Source: Trichoplax adhaerens (taxonomy: Eukaryota > Placozoa > Uniplacotomia > Trichoplacea > Trichoplacidae). From it: a DNA stretch of 64,000 nucleotides. The notes under the pieces were generated by a model. The model ran no database searches and had not been told where the DNA came from. It worked only from the letters and a program-made list of their open reading frames with translations. Within the stretch, counting starts at the first letter, position 1, and each line of letters opens with the position of its first letter. The stretch covers positions 4,749,035 through 4,813,034 of the forward strand of contig NW_002060946.1 in assembly GCF_000150275.1 (NCBI RefSeq), read 5' to 3'. Both the position numbers and the translations under genes were made by a program. Below, piece after piece: positions 61,735-64,000 of this stretch.

Positions 61735-62277
61735 CGTTGCTAATGCTACCAAGGATAATCTACTTTCACCTTTGCTTCGGCTAGTACGTTGATGCAATTG
61801 AATTGGAGTCAGATGGTGCTGTCTGGTTTAGACAAGAAATCGTAATGTCATTGCAATAGTAAAGCACCCGTAGAGTATATCTAATGGACACTAAGATAAC
61901 TACACACTAAGCTTAGTTTATTGGAATGCCTTGCAATAGCAAAATGGAACAAGTAGAGCGTAGGATACGATGAAATAATATTGAGGAGCATCCGCTAGAA
62001 ATTTTCGGCCAATCGGCCATTCAAGCTGAAGAATTTTGGCGCCAGCTTGCTTGCGTAACAATGACGACACCACATGACAGCTGCATTAATTCCTATTGTC
62101 CACTTGCCAGTGTGCTCTATAAGTTGCAAGTGCTACATGATACAGTATACTATAGTTTGTACTGCTCGTTTTTCATGCTACTGTATGGAAAGAGAGACGG
62201 ATGCCAGATGGGTGGCCGTTCCGTATAAAATAATTAATGAATTAATAAATAAATAAATAATAATAATAAGGATAATA

Positions 62278-62380
62278 AAAGCGTCTACTGTACTGTACAC
62301 TGTACAGTGTACAGTACTGTACAGTACAATACTTTGAGGATCAAAGGCGGAAAGTACTGTACAGTGCACAGTGTACCGGA
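62278..62380. repeat. GTAC-palindrome cluster
   Basis: Runs such as tactgtacactgtacagtgt and gtactgtacagtacaata are close to perfect palindromes and belong to the family seen at 6.4-6.95, 21.5, 22.4 and 43 kb. Confidence 0.75.
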
Positions 62381-62744
62381 CAATAGACTGTACTATGGTT
62401 CCCTCATAGACCGTATCGTTCCAGACCAACAGCGATAATATCAGCTGTTGAGAGAGAGACGCCTGGTGGCAGGCCATTCAGTACAAAATAACCAGGGGGT
62501 TTATCATTCTTCTGGTTATTTTACTATACGCGATCACTGAAACCGTCCACCACACTGTATCAAAACAACCAAGTAGCCACTTTGGATGCTTGGCGGATAG
62601 TACAGTATAGTTGTAGTACTTAATTTACCATAAACTTGACTACTCCGATTATACGCAACTCCGATGTTTTCAATTGACTATCCTGTATCGTATGATTTAA
62701 GAATTTCGTGCTAGAGACCAGTGGTGGGTCCGACTGCTATACCA

Positions 62745-63010
62745 AGTAGCCATTTTTCGATATTTTAAGGCCTCATTAGTTTTAAAAGTCCGTCTGTCTG
62801 AGGGGATGATCAGTTCAGTCTAGGCCTTTTGCTTCTAGTAGTCTATGCTCGCTATAGTACTGTACAGTACAGTACTGTATCGCACAATTCGTGAATACTG
62901 CAGTACTGTACACTGTAGCCATTTTTCTATATTTAAGGCCTCATTGGGTAAGAAAAGTCCGTCTGTCCAAGTGGTCGGTCAGTCCAGTCCAGTCCAATTT
63001 TTCTTCTACA
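62745..63010. repeat. Diverged direct duplication with a palindrome cluster between copies
   Basis: Copy 1 (62745-62842) and copy 2 (62918-63010) both read gtagccattttt, atttaaggcctcatt, aaaagtccgtctgtc, and g.tcagt.cagtc. The intervening 62856-62925 is GTAC-palindrome sequence. A second pair with shared words (gagagacg, tgg.ggc) lies near 62190-62230 and 62450-62495. Confidence 0.75.
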
Positions 63011-63379
63011 GCACTGTATAGAACACTATACAGTTACAGTATGCGGTATCTCACTATTCGGGATGAGTTTCTGTCAGTTAGTGTAATTTCGTGAACGCCG
63101 TAAAATTCTGTATAAAATTGAAAAAACTATTTTGATCAACTCTTCTTCTGTGTGCTATCCAAAAGAAATTGGAAAACTATCTTGTTATTTAAGAATTATT
63201 AGAACGATTCTTAAGGTGTATCGTAGCAACTATCACCAATGATTCCCCCCATATACCGCAATAAACTGCCTACCTTTCCAAGTCTATTGCATTGCGATGA
63301 GCATCTTGTATGGTACGGTATAGTCATCTCGACGTCGAGCTGGTCAAAATCAACTCACTCGGTATATAGGCGCGTGCGC

Positions 63380-63440
63380 ACATAGAATTCTTCCTTCTAG
63401 TCCTTCAATCGTTGCCGTGCGTTGGAAGCCATTTTTACAA
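63380..63440 (+). promoter_or_regulatory. Probable RPL34 transcription start with 5' TOP-like pyrimidine tract and leader exon
   Basis: A pyrimidine-rich stretch (ttcttccttctagtccttc, about 63389-63407) precedes a possible noncoding leader exon ending at ...tttttacaag before gtcagt near 63441. The acceptor ttatag lies at 63549-63554, a few bases before the ATG. Ribosomal protein genes commonly start in such tracts and often carry a 5'UTR intron. This is inferred from sequence pattern only. Confidence 0.4.
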
Positions 63441-63561
63441 GGTCAGTAAATCGACGAAAATTCGTCGCCATCCGTACACAATTTCAACAAATCTTTATTT
63501 TATGAACAAGGTAAAACAATTTTTTAATGGCGAGTTTCATTTTATCCGTTATAGTTGAATC

Positions 63562-63761
63562 ATGGTGAACGTACGCGTTACTTTAAGACGCCGACTCAGT
63601 TACAACACTAAATCCAACAGGAGAAAAGTGTAAGTTTCCATGTGATAGCTTCTACTGTATTTTAGATTCATTTTAAGCCTACATTCCCTTTTGAAATTGA
63701 ATTAACAAGCCATAAACTCTCTTCTTGTCTTATTTTTTCTCATTTAGGGTGAAGACGCCAG
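63562..63761 (+). CDS. RPL34: 60S ribosomal protein L34 (eL34), 5' part; runs off the window
   Basis: eL34 is a structural protein of the large ribosomal subunit. The first coding exon (63562-63629) encodes [20 protein letters not shown] and continues RK; the second (63748-63761) completes VVKTPG. Human eL34 begins [20 protein letters not shown] and then RLSRTPG, so [10 protein letters not shown] and TPG are matched at the right spacing. A donor (gtagag) follows at 63762. The rest of the protein, including the zinc-binding CxxC parts, must lie right of 64000. The frame through 63762-63900 stays open by chance but does not resemble eL34. Confidence 0.9.
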
Positions 63762-64000
63762 GTAGAGCAACATATTTTTACTTATTTCTTCCGTTACAAT
63801 CAGTGAAAAATAGTGCAATCACTACTACAAATGGCTTGATGATAATTGGCCATATAGTGACTATACTTACCATACAAACATGCCAATAGTGGCAATGGAT
63901 AATTACCGTAACTGCATTGATGGACTACATCAGCGATTGTTACTGTAGTGGTTAAAATAATCAAGGCTATTCTACTTGATGTTTTATAAATTACAACGTT
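63762..64000 (+). other. Intron of RPL34, cut by the right window edge
   Basis: This follows the donor after the TPG codons. No exon resembling the VYLYTKK part of eL34 is present before the edge. Confidence 0.6.

Larger units (their letters stand above)
61735..63561. other. Head-to-head spacer between NUDT13 and RPL34
   Basis: A 1.8 kb divergent promoter region. It contains a taat/aataa microsatellite near 62235-62272, GTAC palindromes (62278-62380, 62856-62925), and a diverged direct duplication (62745-62842 and 62918-63010). The right end holds the likely RPL34 leader exon. Confidence 0.65.

Noticed and set aside
63762-63900. Read-through of RPL34 past the TPG codons
   Set aside because: The frame stays open but the residues do not match eL34, and a GT donor sits at the conserved exon end.

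Overview
The window looks like nuclear DNA of an early-branching animal. It is AT-rich, and its genes are split into many short exons by introns mostly of 50-700 bp with ordinary GT-AG ends. The proteins are animal housekeeping and ciliary proteins: NFU1, IPMK, AAK1/BMP2K, WDFY3, GAR1, CFAP96, NUDT13 and RPL34. There are no LTRs, intact transposons, rRNA or tRNA genes that I can see. A placozoan (Trichoplax/Hoilungia type) fits best because of the small introns, few transposons and human-like gene linkage. This is an inference; no species marker was seen.

Layout, left to right: NFU1 (+, 5' end cut by the window edge, 1-1840); IPMK-like inositol polyphosphate kinase (-, 2589-4910); a 2.6 kb head-to-head spacer full of tandem and GTAC-palindrome repeats; AAK1/BMP2K-type kinase (+, 7488-14306); a sugar-1,4-lactone oxidase-like flavoprotein (-, 16206-20146); a second repeat-filled head-to-head spacer; a 42-exon WDFY3/Blue-cheese-like BEACH-WD40 protein (+, 22848-40585); a third repeat-bearing spacer; an NRF-6-type membrane acyltransferase (+, 43554-48544); GAR1 (+, 50694-53689); a GPCR-like open fragment (-, about 54.6-54.85 kb); CFAP96 (-, 55002-57267); NUDT13 (-, 59574-61734); a fourth repeat-filled head-to-head spacer; and the first coding exons of RPL34 (+, 63562 to the right edge).

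I rebuilt exon structures by hand from homology, GT/AG sites and codon phase. NFU1, AAK1, WDFY3, the acyltransferase, GAR1, CFAP96, NUDT13 and the lactone oxidase each give a continuous frame, with summed exon lengths divisible by three. IPMK is the exception: its last exon contains a one-base frame break, or else an extra 37-nt intron.

The genes do not form a pathway. They span iron-sulfur assembly, inositol phosphate signalling, clathrin endocytosis, redox sugar metabolism, selective autophagy, lipid acyl transfer, rRNA pseudouridylation, cilia, NAD(P)H hydrolysis and translation. The most notable points are: a WDFY3 protein without the C-terminal FYVE finger and without a recognisable LIR; a lactone oxidase with Cys-rich additions and no flavin-linking His; short GTAC-palindrome repeats concentrated in the 5' intergenic spacers; a degraded copy of the GAR1 exon-2 splice acceptor region inside its own intron; and gene linkage resembling human 4q, 2p13 and 10q21-22.
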